Under the pieces are notes generated by a model, which had not been told where the DNA came from, made no database searches, and saw only the letters and a program-made list of their open reading frames with translations. Below, one piece after another: positions 21,069 through 32,875 of a DNA stretch of 64,000 nt. The position numbers were made by a program, and so were the translations under genes. The stretch's first letter is position 1, and the number at the start of each line of letters is the position of its first letter. The stretch is taken from contig OY751489.1 in assembly GCA_963565915.1 (NCBI GenBank), positions 3,224,001 to 3,288,000 on the forward strand, given 5' to 3'. The DNA comes from Entoloma clypeatum (Eukaryota; Basidiomycota; Agaricomycetes; Agaricales; Entolomataceae).

Positions 21069-24000
21069 TTATCGTGGGCGAGACGGGTTCTGCCGATGGA
21101 AATCACGGATCAAATCTTGAGCGTTCTGAACATTAGCTCGAGGTTCCCATGTGTTCTCTTCTGGACCATATCCTTCCCACTGGACGAGGTACTGGATCTT
21201 TCCGCGGAACTTTTGAGAGTCTAGGATCATAGACACATGGTACTCTTCTCATCCTTCGACGATGATCAGATCAGGGGCTGGTTTCCTTTTCTGGATGGCG
21301 TACTTCGGGGTTTCGTATGGTGACAACAGGGTCTCGTTGAACACAGGGTGAATCATCTTCCAAGTCTTTGGAAGATCAAGAAGGTACGCGCTAGCTCCTT
21401 TCTTCTCTAGGACTTTGAATGGTCCATGTCGGAGTGCGTCAAGTTTCTTTGAGGGGCGATCGGTCCTGATGTTAGTCCCTTCCAGCCACACCTTGTCTCC
21501 GATGCGGTAGTTCCGAGACAGACTTCTCCGTGTGTCAACTGTCTTCTTCATCTGATCCTGTGCTTGTTTCAGCACTGCATTGGCTTCTTCTCGTGCCTGT
21601 TTGAGTCTCTTCAAGAAGTTGTTGGCAGCCAGATTGGTATCTTCTAACACAAGTTCTCCCTTCCAAGGATGTAAACCATAGTTGAGGTAGAATGGGGTGT
21701 GCTTTGTCGCCTGATGTTCTTTGTCATTGTACTGGAACTCTGCGATTGCGATCCACTCAGCCCAATCATCCTGTATATGGTTGACAAAGTTCCATAAGAA
21801 CACCTCCGTTTCCTGATGCGATCGCTGGGCCTGTCCATCAGTCTGTGGGTGGTATGCGGTGGACAGGTTCCTCTTGATCCCTAGCATGCGGCAGAGTATC
21901 TCCATGAACTTCGCGGCGAACTGCGGTCCCCTATCGCTGATGATCTTCTTGGGGATCCCATGAAGCTTCCATATCTGATCCCGATAGATCTTGGCTAATC
22001 CTTCAGCTGATAGTTCCACGGTTGTCGGAATGAGGTGAAGCATCTTCGAATGTCTATCCGTGATGACCAGAATTGCGTTTTTTCCATCAGATTCTGGTAT
22101 CGGTCCCACGATGTCGATTCCTATGTCTTCCCATGGGTGACTTGGTGCTGCATGGGGATGTAGCGGAGCATGTCGCTTTTGTCGGTTAATCTTGTTGCGT
22201 TGACAAGTGTCGCAACCCTTCACGTACTTCTTCACATCATGCAGTATGATAGGCCACCAGTAGGTGCGAGTGAGGAGTTCATGTGTCCGGTACTGTCCTG
22301 GATGTCCAGCCACTGGTGCATCGTGTGACTCGAACATCAATTCTTGTCGTAATTGTGGATCTGGCGGGACATAGACTCGTTCTCCTGCATAGGTGATCCT
22401 ATTCTCCTGTTGATACCAATGAGGATTCTTTTTTAGGCCCTGCGCTACTTCTGTCTCCATATGGTTCGAAGCCTTGATGCGTGTGATCCATGGGTTTTTG
22501 ATGGTTGTGATGTTTCCAATTTTGATGGAATCAGATGTCTCACCCCCTTCAAAGAATTGTTCCTCTGTGAACATCTCCATTTGTACCACATCTTCTGATT
22601 CCAACCGTTTCAAGAATAGTCCCTCCTTGAGCATTTGGTCACTGTCCTGTGGTTCGAGTTCCGCTTCATGCCAGGGTAACCATGACAGGATGTCTGCTTT
22701 CGCATTGGTCTTGCCAGGCACATGCCATAATTCAAAGTCATAGTCTTGTAACTTCATTTTCCAGTGTCGCTGTCATTGATTTAGGTCCTGAGGATGATGG
22801 AAATATTCCAGGTTCTTGTGATCAGTCAAGATCTCGAAACATTCCCTGGCTTTGAGCAGATAGTGTCTCCAATCTTTTAATGCTTCCACAACCGCCAGGA
22901 GTTCCTCATCATATATCTCATAATTCTGTTCGGCCGCGGACATGGTCCGTGACAAGAACACGATGGGATGCCATTTGTCATCTTGCTTCTGAGAGAGTAC
23001 CACTCCAATGGCATAGCCCGATGCATTGGTTTCAACCCTGAACTGTCCCTCTGGTTTTGGTAATGCCAAGACTGGTGCCAATGTAATTGCCCGTATGAGA
23101 CCTTCAAAGGCTTGCTGCTCTGTTGGTCCCCAAGTAAATGCCATACCGCCTGTGAGCGTGGTGAGAGGTTTCACAATGTTTGAGTACCCTTCAATAAAAT
23201 GTCAATAGAAGTTAGCAAATCCAAGGAACCTCTGAACTTCCTTTTTTGATGTGGGTGCTCGCCAGTTTTGGATCGTATCCACCTTCTCAGTTCCATTTCG
23301 ACACGTCCCTCACCAATAACATATCCCAATATAGGACATTTCATTACTTCCCATAAACACTTCTTCTCCTTTAGGAACAAATCATTGTCCGATAGGATCT
23401 GTAGGATTTCTTTGGTGTTTCGCGCGAGTTCTTCCTTGGTTTTACCGATAACCACAATGTCATCCATGTAGATCACGCAGATATGTCGGCGAATCTGGTC
23501 CCGGAATAGACTAGCCATCATTTGAGAGAACATTCGTGGGGAGTTGCAAAGACCGAAAAACATGACCAATGGTTCGAACAATCCTCGACTGGTGAGGAAG
23601 GCAGCTTTCCATTCATCGCCCTCCTTAATCTGGACATTGTTATAGCCCCACATGATGTCCATCTTATTGAAGTAGACTGCATCTTTTAGCACGTCCAAGA
23701 GATCGGATATTTGTGGGAGTAAGAACTTGTCTTTGACCGTGAATTTATTGACCATGTGGTAATCTTGTACCAATCGTTTGGAACCATTCTTCTTGTTGAT
23801 GAAGAAGCAAGGGGAGGCATAAGGGGATTTGGACGGGCAGATCTTTCCTGTTGCTAGACCCTCATTGATGAATGCGTCCAACTCCTCTTGCTCCTTTTGT
23901 GTCATAGAATATGTATTTCCCCCTAGTTCCTTTGGTGCGTCCGGTGTAAGTTTGATACCATGGTCCCATTCCCTCTCCTTTGGGATCTTATCAAAGTTCT

Positions 24001-24667
24001 CCTTCTCGAAGAGATGAGCAAATCGTCTAACATATGAGGGTCGTTTGGTTGTGGGAGGTGGTGTGGGAGTGACAGCTTCCAAAATAGGGTCTCCAGGCTT
24101 CCATTTCTGATCCAACTTTTTGGGTGCATCTTTGTCGCGCACCTCAACCATGCGAACCTGGTGTTTGCGACCATTAAGGTTAATCCTGAAATCCGAGTGT
24201 TTGGTTCGACATGTTGTTGGGCACCGGTTAAATGTTACCGTGCCGGTTGTCCAATTGATTGTGGGGTTGTGGTGTACCAACCAGTCATGTCCCAAGAGCA
24301 TGTCCGTTCTCCCAATGTCCAGTACCATTGCTTCCATGGTTTCCTGATGTGCTCCCAAATCCAGTTTGACTTCAGCAAGTTGGTTTGCTTTCTGTTGTCG
24401 ATTTGGTGATCCATCCGCATTTAGAATTGCTATGGGTGGTATTCCTCGCGTGGGGAGGTTCTGTTCGCGTACTATTCTGGGATGGATGCATGTGCATTCA
24501 CATCCGCTGTCAACCTCAGGTTGGATAACCTTTGGTCCTTGTCGTGTTTTGAGCTGAGCTAACAGCCTGATTTCTCGTCTTTTCGGAGGTTTATCTCCCT
24601 TCACAATCTTAGTTGACGCAGCGGCTCGCTTGGCAGGGATGACATAGGTTCTATTGTCTGCAGTCAT
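21069..24667 (-). pseudogene. pol: B1 pol (PR-RT-RH-IN-chromodomain)
   Basis: Starts near the Met at 24667 (MTADNRTYVI), in the -1 frame relative to gag. Protease has VDSGCECT, with Cys where Ala or Ser is usual. Reverse transcriptase has YMDD near 23470; RNase H has ETNASGYAIG; integrase has an HHCC finger (CDTCQRNK), DRGPQF and a C-terminal GTNIRTDRPSKKL region. A chromodomain (YHVSMILD...YLVQWEGYG) ends at TAA 21069-21071. Lesions: 1-nt deletion near 23288, TGA at 23204, TGA near 22771, TGA at 21249. The first two are also present in B3. Confidence 0.9.
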
Positions 24668-24717
24668 ACAAGGCAAGCAAGTCCGTTTAATAGATAAGGG
24701 TCGGGACTTAGCGTCGT

Positions 24718-26097
24718 TTAATCGGACCCTTTGGGAAAATCCTTCTCATCGGCTTCTAAGATTGTGGTTTCATCATTCTCGGCATCTTCCTCGGATACCT
24801 TCCTAACCCTTCCGGAGTTCTTCTTTGGCTTGCGGCAGTTGCGTGCGATATGGCCTTCTTGGTCACAGTTGAAACATTTGCGACCATCTTTCTTCTTTGG
24901 AGCGCTACAGGCTTTAGCCAGATGACCGAAGCGTTGACAGTTGTAGCAACAGGCTACTCCTGCTTTGTCAATTCCCATGGCTTTGCCCTGACCACCATAA
25001 GTGGTACCCGATCCAGTGCGCATGTTGCCGCCACCTCGGATGACCAGTGCATGTCCTTCCATCTGTCGTCCCTTGTTTCGGATCTCCTTTGCATACTTGG
25101 AGTACATCTTGCCATTGCTAGCCACTTGTTCAGAGATTCTGCGGTTGATGTTCTTCTCTAGGATGTATTTCCCAGTTTCTTCGCCAAGGTTTGACAGTTT
25201 CAAGAGTTCTTCGAATTCATCCAGGAATTCATCAACGGTACATTTCTCTTGTTTCAGGACTTCGAGTCTTGCTTTGGCAGCGACCGACTTGTTGGCGATG
25301 GAGAATCGTGTGGCAATATCATCAGAAAAACCTAGCCAGGTGATGTTCTCGTTGTCAACAGCAAGAGCGTCTAACTTGTTACTGGCCCAGTGTCTGCCAG
25401 ACCCTTCCATCATGCGGGATAGTACCGCAAGAATCTTCTGATCGTCTGTGAGGCTCTTTTGGAACCTGATGTATAGTTTGGTGGCTTTCCGCCACTTGTC
25501 AAAGGTGTATCTGTCCTTGAACATCCCAGGATCCTTGATGATCTTGGATGTATCCATTGTTTGTACAGCCGGAGCTTCTGCCATGTCTAGAGTCTGCGGA
25601 GGAGAAGAGGGGTCGGGTTGTTGGGATGAAGATGGGGTTCGGGATACAGGTAAGGATTGAAAATGAGTCCCTGTTCTAGGCGTCTGTTGGTCGCGAGAAG
25701 GGGTCAAGTCTCTCGTTTTGTGCCCAGCGGTTGTACTCGGTCTGTTGTTCTTCGGTGGTGAAGTGGGCGTAGATCTGCTGCTTTGAGTAAGACGTGATGA
25801 TGTGGCTCTGGGACGTCTCGATGTGAGCGTCCTAATCAATCTTCTGATAACGGTTGTCTGGACACCAATAAACTCTCTGATCTCTGTGATCCGACCTGTC
25901 TGAGGTCCTTCTTGAACGCGAAAGCTTTCGAGTTCGTTCTGTCGGGCGTTGTAACGCGCGATCTGGTGTTGCCGAGCAAGATGGATGCTCTCTGCTATCT
26001 CGCCGTGGGGGCGATGCTCGTCGTTGTCTAGTTCTTTGTCAAGCACCTGCTGTAGGATGTGACGGATCTCCAATTCGATGTACTGCTGGATGAGCAT
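24718..26097 (-). CDS. gag: B1 gag with two CCHC knuckles
   Basis: An open frame of 459 codons. The first about 170 residues are helical and then Ser/Pro/Thr-rich; from MAEAPAVQTM (near 25583) a canonical retrotransposon gag domain follows (MFKDRYTFDKW, CTVDEFLDEFEELL). Two zinc knuckles end it: CYNCQRFGHLAKAC and CFNCDQEGHIARNC, both CX2CX4HX4C. Compared with B3, about 140 bp are missing upstream of MAEAP. The frame also continues upstream past an in-frame TGA near 26114 to an ACG where B2 has ATG, so the true N-terminus is probably lost. Confidence 0.8.
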   Translation of the reverse strand: MLIQQYIELEIRHILQQVLDKELDNDEHRPHGEIAESIHLARQHQIARYNARQNELESFRVQEGPQTGRITEIREFIGVQTTVIRRLIRTLTSRRPRATSSRLTQSSRSTPTSPPKNNRPSTTAGHKTRDLTPSRDQQTPRTGTHFQSLPVSRTPSSSQQPDPSSPPQTLDMAEAPAVQTMDTSKIIKDPGMFKDRYTFDKWRKATKLYIRFQKSLTDDQKILAVLSRMMEGSGRHWASNKLDALAVDNENITWLGFSDDIATRFSIANKSVAAKARLEVLKQEKCTVDEFLDEFEELLKLSNLGEETGKYILEKNINRRISEQVASNGKMYSKYAKEIRNKGRQMEGHALVIRGGGNMRTGSGTTYGGQGKAMGIDKAGVACCYNCQRFGHLAKACSAPKKKDGRKCFNCDQEGHIARNCRKPKKNSGRVRKVSEEDAENDETTILEADEKDFPKGSD

Positions 26098-26237
26098 AAA
26101 ATCGATACTGTCTCAAGGGCTTAGCTCCTCCTGTCGGGCTTCTGGCATGCTGAATGGGTTACTGGTGAAGTCTTCAAAGAAGCGCGACGTCTTGACTCGT
26201 CTGGTAGTTGCTCTCTTCGCTCTGGGCGAACCTAACG

Positions 26238-26248
26238 AGATTTAGCAA
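26238..26248 (-). promoter_or_regulatory. Self-complementary primer binding site, B1
   Basis: On the minus strand ttgctaaatct lies 2 nt inside the 5' LTR boundary. It is complementary to agatttagcaa in the LTR (plus coordinates 26323-26333), which lies 33 nt downstream of a tatataaa box (26359-26366). Confidence 0.7.
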
Positions 26249-26250
26249 CT

Positions 26251-26651
26251 TGTTATGCTTAACAAACCGTTCCAAGGTTTGGGCAGAGTATGCAGGAAGT
26301 GGAAAGGTGAAGAGCAATGTGATTGCTAAATCTAAGGAATCTACTACAGTACACTAGGTTTATATAGGTACTGACTATAGGCGGTAGTGGATGAGTCAGT
26401 ACTGTGGAAGGCAGTGCACATGAGTAAGGCGACTGCGGAAGGCTATGTACAGTGAGTAAGCTGACTGCAGAAAGCGAGTCAGCGCGGGAGCAAAGTATAC
26501 TAAAGGGGATGACGAAGTAATGTAATGAGTCAGACTGGGAATCGAAGGTTGCAAAAGTAGACATTAGACATATTAAGTTCATAAGAGGGCGCCGAGTCGG
26601 GCCGATAAGTAAAAGATATGACGTGGTCCTCATACCGTAGAGTCCGTAACA
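26251..26651 (-). repeat. B1 5' LTR
   Basis: A 401-bp LTR. It contains tatataaa (26366-26359 on the minus strand) and the predicted transcript start at the segment repeated in inverse as the primer site. Confidence 0.92.
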
Positions 26652-26982
26652 CTCTACTCTAATGTTACAGGTCTTATATATGTTATCCTATGGCTATAAA
26701 TAAGTATGTGCTGCGCAGGAGCTAAATAGGCCATTGGTTGAATAGATGTTTCAAGGAGGCTGTGGCATGGGAGTCAGAGATAAGGCCTCAAGGCCGTGAG
26801 TCAGAGATAACAAGTGAAAATGTATACAAAAGGGGAATCGTCTGAGTCGATGTGAGTCATAGCGCTGATAGGGGGGACATGTGTCCCAGGGTCGTCGGAG
26901 TTAAGTGAAATGGGGTCTGATAAGGATCGAGGGTCGAGGGGTCATGTGAAGGCGCATAGGAAGAGGGTGAAAAAGTGTAACA
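26652..26982 (-). repeat. Family C 3' LTR, inner part
   Basis: Remainder of the left C LTR after B1, ending gtgtaaca at 26982. The minus-strand purine tract gacaggggataa adjoins it and would be the plus-strand primer site. Confidence 0.88.
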
Positions 26983-27023
26983 TTATCCCCTGTCTATGCT
27001 TGAAGTCACCAGCTTCAATGTTC

Positions 27024-27938
27024 TCAGGTTGCCATGTTGTGCATGGTGTCGTCGTCAAATTTGTATGGCTCGCCCTCAAGGTCTGCATAGCCAGAGCCAA
27101 GACACTCATAGTCATAATGTCCGGGCACCTTCTTCTCGCACTTTTCACAAAAGTAAAGCATGCACTGACACTCAATGTGTCCTTTAGCTCCGCACATGCC
27201 GCATTGGCATTCTTTGTCAATGTGTGGCCATCCTGCAGGATGGTGCCAAGGTCCGCTCGGTGAGTGAGCGCATCCGTGTGCGTCAATCTTGTAACCAACA
27301 CAATTGGGTTTGTTGGTGAGGTCGATGGGGATCTGATATGAAGAGCCATGCCCAAGTGGGACAGACATGATCGTGCGTACGGTTTTTCTTCTGGAGCGCT
27401 TAGCAACTCCAAGGGATGGTTTCTTTCCTTTTACATCAGTCTTGACGCTGGAAAGACTTTGGTTGCTGGTTAAGGGCGACATGGATTCGGCGGGGGAAGG
27501 GGTAGTCGGGGGATCGGGGTTTCTGATGACAAGGGAGACTGGGTTAGGGATGGGGGTCGGTTCAGGGGTGGGTTCGGGTATAGGGACCACCGGGGTGGGA
27601 GATCTTGGGGCGGGATTTATGAGTGCGAGGTCGGGGTAGTTGGAGCATGTGGGGAATAGTCTTTCAAAACGTCAGTAGACTCCTCTGTCTACTAAGAGAT
27701 CGGCGTGATTGTCAATGAGGTGGGCAATAGAGGCGGAGGTGTTGTAATGGTACTCCTGGATAGCAATGAGTCCGTACAACACGTTGACCAGGAACTGGTC
27801 TGTTTCATTTTCAAGTCTTCCGAGGACGTTGTTCTCGTCTTCGGGGTTGGTGAATAGGTTTAAGAGTCGGGATCATCTGGTGTGTCGGTCGGTGTTGAAG
27901 CGCACTTCTTCGGGGGAGGCGATACGGAGGTTGGACAT
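27024..27938 (-). pseudogene. Family C ORF3, Cys/His-rich protein
   Basis: Same strand as C pol, starting 29 nt after the pol stop at ATG 27938 (MSNLRIASPEEVRF). One frame of 305 codons with two in-frame TGA codons (near 27870 and 27675), both where Arg would be plausible. The N-terminal third looks helical; the middle is Pro-rich (IPEPTPEPTPIP); the last about 90 residues are dense in Cys and His (CVGYKIDAHGCAH, CQCGMCGAKGHIECQC, FCEKCEKK), suggesting metal binding. I recognise no family. It occupies the same place as the extra genes of A, B and D. Confidence 0.6.
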
Positions 27939-27966
27939 GGTGATGAAAGATATGGGTGGTTTTCGT

Positions 27967-30900
27967 TCAAAGGTGGTGGGTTTGTTTGTAAAGACCCAAT
28001 GTCTCTTGAGCTCTTTTTAAATTGGATTCGGGTTCCCACGTGTTATCGCTTGATGGATATCCCATCCACTTGACCAAATACTTGTATCCTCTGCCCTGTC
28101 ATTTGTGGGTAAGGATCGCTTCTACTTCGTACTCATGTTCTCCTTCAATCAGATCAGGAGGTGGGTTGTGGAAGTTTGGTCCGTGTGTGTCATTTTCCCG
28201 ATAAGGTGTCAACAAGGAGGCGTGGAAAACGGGGTGGATCTTCCATTGTTCTGGAAGTTTCAGCTTGTATGTCAGGGGCCCGAGCACCTCGGAAATGGTG
28301 AAGGGTCCTTCTCTTTTGGGTGCCAGTTTTCTGGAAGAGTATCTGATTTGGAGGTTCTTTCCTTCTAGCCATACCTGTTCTCCTTTTCCAAACGGAGTGA
28401 AGCCTCATGTTGATCTTTCTGCCATCATTTGATGGGCTAGTTCGTGCGCTGCCAGTGCTTCATCTTTTGCTTGTTTCAGCTCTTTGAGCCGTTCCTCTAC
28501 ACTTGGCATGTTCATTTTTTCGAATGCCAATGGTATGTCTCTTGGTTCGTATCCCATCATTAGATAGAATGGGGATTGTTTTGTTGTGGAGTGGGTCCTC
28601 TGATTGTGACAGAACTCGTTTGTCGAGTTGTGATCGTGCCATGTTTCAGGATTGTTCGAACAGAACATCTGGAAATAGATCTCAAGTTCTTGATTTGCAC
28701 GTTCTGTTTCTCCATCGGTTTGGGGGTGATAAGCCATGCTCATCATCAGTTTGATCCCTAGGAGTCGTCCTAGTTCTCTGAAGACCTGAGAAGCGAATTG
28801 TGGCCCTCTGTCAGACAGAATAGAGTCTGGGAGTCCGAATCTTCGGTACATGTGGTCCAAATAAAGTTTGGTGGTGAGGGTCGCGTCGGTGGTCTTGGTA
28901 CAAGGGATGGAAATTACCCCCTTCATAGAACCATGGTCTACTACGACCATGATACTGTCAAATCTGTTGCTTTCAGGCAGGTCTGTGATGAAGTCGATCG
29001 TTGTCTGGGAGAATGGTCTGGCGTCCTTTTATGCCTTGATCAGCATCAATCCAGGGTTTGTGGGGTGTGTGTTGACTTTCATTTGTTGGCAGGTTGCACA
29101 TCCTCCAACATAATTCTTGACAAACATGTACATCCCTGGCCACCAATAGTTTCGCCTAACCAACTCCAAGGTTTTTAGATGCCCTGGATGTCCGCTTGGT
29201 AGGGAGTCGTGATATCATTTTGTTATTTCCCGGTGCAGAATCTCATCTGGCGGCACGTAACATCTGTCACGGAAGAATAATATCCTGTCTTCTGTTCTCC
29301 ATTCTGATAAATGGGATTTAATTGGCGGGGTCCCTGATTCTTTTAGGGCGGTGATGGCTTTTGAGAAGAGCTCATCGTTTTTGGTTGCTTTTAGAATATC
29401 TCCTTGTAGCTCAAGGTCCACTGTCTTGACAAAGATGTCATCTGGTAAGACAATGATGTCTTCGTTGTCTGTATCTTCTTCGGGTATATGGTCCGGTCGC
29501 CTTGACAAGGCATCAGACTGGATCATCTTTAATCCTGGGGTGTGTACTAGTTTGAGTTCAAACTCAGAGAGATACAATCTCCACCGTGCTTGCCATCTGT
29601 TCAATTTCTGGGGTTCCCGGTAATATGTCAGGTTCTTGTGATCTGACAGAACAACCATTGGAAATGGTGACCCAAGGAGGTAATGCCTCCAGGTTTCCAG
29701 TGATCGGATAATTCCCAAGAGTTCCCGATCATAGATCTCATAGTTCCGTTCTGCTGCTGAGAACGAGTGCGATATATATCCACAGGGGTGCCAGTCTCCA
29801 TTTACATCTTGTTGGCGCAGTACTGCTCCTGTCACCCATTTGGATGCATCAGATTCTATGATGAACAGTTTGTCAGTGTTCGGCATTAACAATACCGGTG
29901 ATTCCGCGAATTTGTCCTTTAACATGTCAAATGTCGTTTGGCAGTCCTCATTCCATTCCCATTCCTGATCCTTCTTGGTCAGATCATTCAGGGGTTTGGC
30001 AATGTCCGAGTAGTGTCCAATAAACCTTTGATAGAAGTTTCCAAATCCAAGGAAGGATCTGACCTGTTTCACAGTCACAGGTTCCAGCCATTTTGCTATC
30101 CCTGATAACTTAACGGGGTCCATTGCGATTTCGTTTTCTTTGATAATGAGTCCGAGGTATTCACATTGCCTGACTCCAAATTCGCATTTTTCCAGGTTGA
30201 GATAGAGATCGTTCTCTTCCATTTTCTTAAGTACACGGAGTGTCCGTTTGGTGTTGATTTCATCATTGATCGAGAATATGAAGATGTCGTCCAAATAAAT
30301 GAGCAACCATCCCTCTTCAAGTTCTTCTTTGAAAATTTCGTTCATCATCGCCTGAAATGTGGGGGGCATGCCTGCTAGTCCAAAAAAGGCAACCAAGGGT
30401 TTGTACAACCTTCGATTGGTTTTGAATGCAGCCTTCCACTCATTGCCAGGTTTGATCCGTACGTTGTTGTATCCCCAACGCATGTCCAGTTTGGTAAAAA
30501 CCTTTGCTCCTTTCAGTTTGTCCAGTAAATCTCCGACCAGGGGTAATGGGTATGTGTTCTTCACTGTTCCTTTGTTCAATCGCCGATAGTCCTGACATGG
30601 TCTGAGTTTATCCGAGTCCTTTTTTGCCACAAAGAAAAAGGGTGATGCCATTGGTGATTTCGAGGGTCTGATGTACCCCTTTCGAAGATTCTCATCAAGG
30701 AATTCATCCAATTTTGTTTGTTCTTCTGGTGACAAAGGATAGACCTTACAGTCTTTCGGGGTGAAGTCCAGTTTCAAGTCAATTGCGTGGTCCCATGGTT
30801 TATGTTCCGGTAATCTCTCAGATGCCGCTTTCTTGAACACCTTCTGATACTGATCGTATCGTTCTGGTAGTTCTTTCTTTGGTTTGTCCACAGTGTCCGT

Positions 30901-31662
30901 ATTGTGTGAGAGTTTCTGGGAGATCGAGGTTTTGGCTTGGATCCAAATATCCTCAATAGGTTTGTCCGTAGTGACATATGTCCTGAATAGGTCGAGGTCA
31001 TCATCTGATCCTTCATCTATCCTTTTCAGGATAGGTCCATTTGCTGGTAGAGCCTCCTTCTTTGGTTTAAGGGTCTCTTCATCATCAATTTCTTCTATCG
31101 TCGCATAGATCTTTTGTTCAGGTTTTTCTTTCATCCATGCAGCCATTGCAATGGGTTTCTTGTCTTTTGACACCAAGAGCTCATCAAATTTCTTCCTCAT
31201 GACTCCTGCTAGGGTTTTTTTGAACCTGATAGTTTCGATATCCAAGGTTCCTTTTTTCCAATCAATCTTTGGGTTGTATTGCTTCAACCAGGGTAACCCC
31301 AAAATGGCGGTTTCCTTTCCAAGTCCAGTTACCAAGAATCTGACATCGAGTTCTTTGTTATCGATCCAGATCTTCTTCCATGTACAATGGGTGATCGTTC
31401 CTTCTTTGTTCCTGGTTCCATCCACATTGAACACGCGAATGGGCTTTAATAACGGAATAAGCTCCATCCGGTTTGCTGTGGTGAACTTCTGATCCAAGAA
31501 GGTTCCTCCTGCTCCTGAGTCTATCAGGGCGTTTGTTTTTAGTCTTTCATCAATGCTTTCTCCTTCTCCTGACATTGAAATGGGGATTGAAAAAGATTTC
31601 TCATTCATATCGGCTACAATTGCAGGGGATAGGGAGATTGAAAACTGAGTGGGGGCTGACAT
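27967..31662 (-). pseudogene. pol: Family C pol (PR-RT-RH-IN-chromodomain)
   Basis: One uninterrupted frame apart from stops at 29215 (TGA), about 29026 (TAA), 28405 (TGA) and 28099 (TGA). Protease has LIDSGAGGTF; reverse transcriptase has PCQDYRRLNK and YLDD near 30297; RNase H has ESDASKWVTGAVL and SDHKNLTYY; integrase has an HHCC finger (CATCQQMK), DRGPQFASQ and [13 protein letters not shown]; a C-terminal chromodomain ([10 protein letters not shown]...[11 protein letters not shown]) ends at 27967. Gag ends at 31677, 15 nt before the first Met of this frame. The TGA codons fall where related elements have Arg. Confidence 0.92.
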
Positions 31663-31676
31663 CGGTACAGGCCGCT

Positions 31677-32579
31677 TTATTGAAAACCCTGTTTCTCCAT
31701 CTCGGAGATTAAGGCATCTTGTTCCTCATTTGGTAAGTCTTTAAAAATGCCTCGGATACGGGCATATGCATCGGAAGCTTTCTTGAACGTGTTGTTCGCA
31801 ACCGGGGTCTTTCCTCCTTTGTGTGCATCAGCACGATGTCCTGCCTGATGGCAGACGAAGCACAACCCTTTTTTGAAGTGGTCGTCTCTTTCTTTGGCAG
31901 TTAGCCAGTCAATGTCCATAGCGTTTGGGTCTGGGGCAAAGTGCGTGTTTCAGGGTGCAGGGTTATAGTTAACCTTGAACTTCTTCTTTCCCCCATCGGG
32001 CCTAAGCCTTTGAGAGACTGCTCTGGCTCTCCTCCATTGGTTGTCCAATCTGGACGCTGTGGTGTACCATTTGTCAACTGTTCCTGGGATCTTGTCAAGA
32101 CCCAAGATCTTGTCTCGGAGTGCGTGTGGCAACGCCTCCATGAAATAATCTTTGAGGGATCGTTCCTCTGTGATCAAACTTTCTGCAACCCATAGTTTGA
32201 ATTTTTCAACAAATTCGTCGGCTGTCATGCCCTCCATCTTCTGCGTTTTCATCATAGTCAACGCGTCTCCTTCTTTGTCAACTGGGGAAAATGATTTCCT
32301 CAGCTTCTCGATGAAGTCTGTGTACTTTGGGTAGGTGGGTACTCCGGCGGTGGTGATGTCTCTGTACCAAGACTCCTTCCACGGTCCGGCCGTTCCTCCT
32401 TTCATGTACGAGACAGTGAAGAGGATTTTCTTTTTGTCAGAGTTATAAACATCATCATTCATTTCCAGGTATAAGTTCACATCGAACAAAAATTCGGACA
32501 GTTTCCTTCTGTCTCCATTGAAGATCGCCGGCAGGCTGATCTTTATTTCTTTCTCTGGGGTCTTTACTTGAGAAGTCAT
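31677..32579 (-). pseudogene. gag: Family C gag
   Basis: A single frame of 301 codons starting MTSQVKTPEK at 32579, broken only by TGA at 31950. A retrotransposon gag domain covers residues about 15-180 (FNGDRRKLSEFLFDV, MTADEFVEKFKLWV). The single knuckle near 31830 reads CFVCHQAGHRADAH: the last Cys of CCHC is replaced by His. The C-terminal tail is helical. Confidence 0.85.
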
Positions 32580-32863
32580 TTCTACAAGTGTCGTCTTTGG
32601 GGTGTCTGGGGTCTTTGGTCTGGGTGTAGTAGCAGCAACAGCTGGCGGCGGTAGGTTTCATTTCGGAGGAGGTAAGAAGGTGATGCAGGATTCGGTGGTA
32701 CGAAAGAGGAGGTTACTCTTCTGTACAGTGTGGGTGGTGGTCGTTGTGTGATGGGTGCATCAACGAACTCCTGTTCGTCTTCTGAGTCGGACAGGACTCC
32801 AAAGGTGGATCGTCGGGGAGGAATCTTTGCATCTAAAACCGCAGTGGGTTGACGACGTTGATC

Positions 32864-32873
32864 AGCTTGACCT
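32864..32873 (-). promoter_or_regulatory. Self-complementary primer binding site, family C
   Basis: On the minus strand aggtcaagct lies 2 nt past the 5' LTR and is complementary to agcttgacct inside the LTR (plus 33042-33051), 35 nt downstream of tatataag (33079-33086). Confidence 0.6.
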
Positions 32874-32875
32874 TT

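Larger units (their letters stand above)
20128..26651 (-). mobile_element. Family B gypsy copy B1 (full length)
   Basis: A 6,524-bp element on the minus strand, inserted in the C 3' LTR with duplication ctcta (20123-20127, 26652-26656). LTRs of 401 bp each differ at about 13 sites, roughly eight of them CpG. Order along the minus strand: gag with two zinc knuckles, pol with chromodomain, then ORF3. It carries a frameshift and several TGA codons in pol, so it is not autonomous. Confidence 0.95.
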
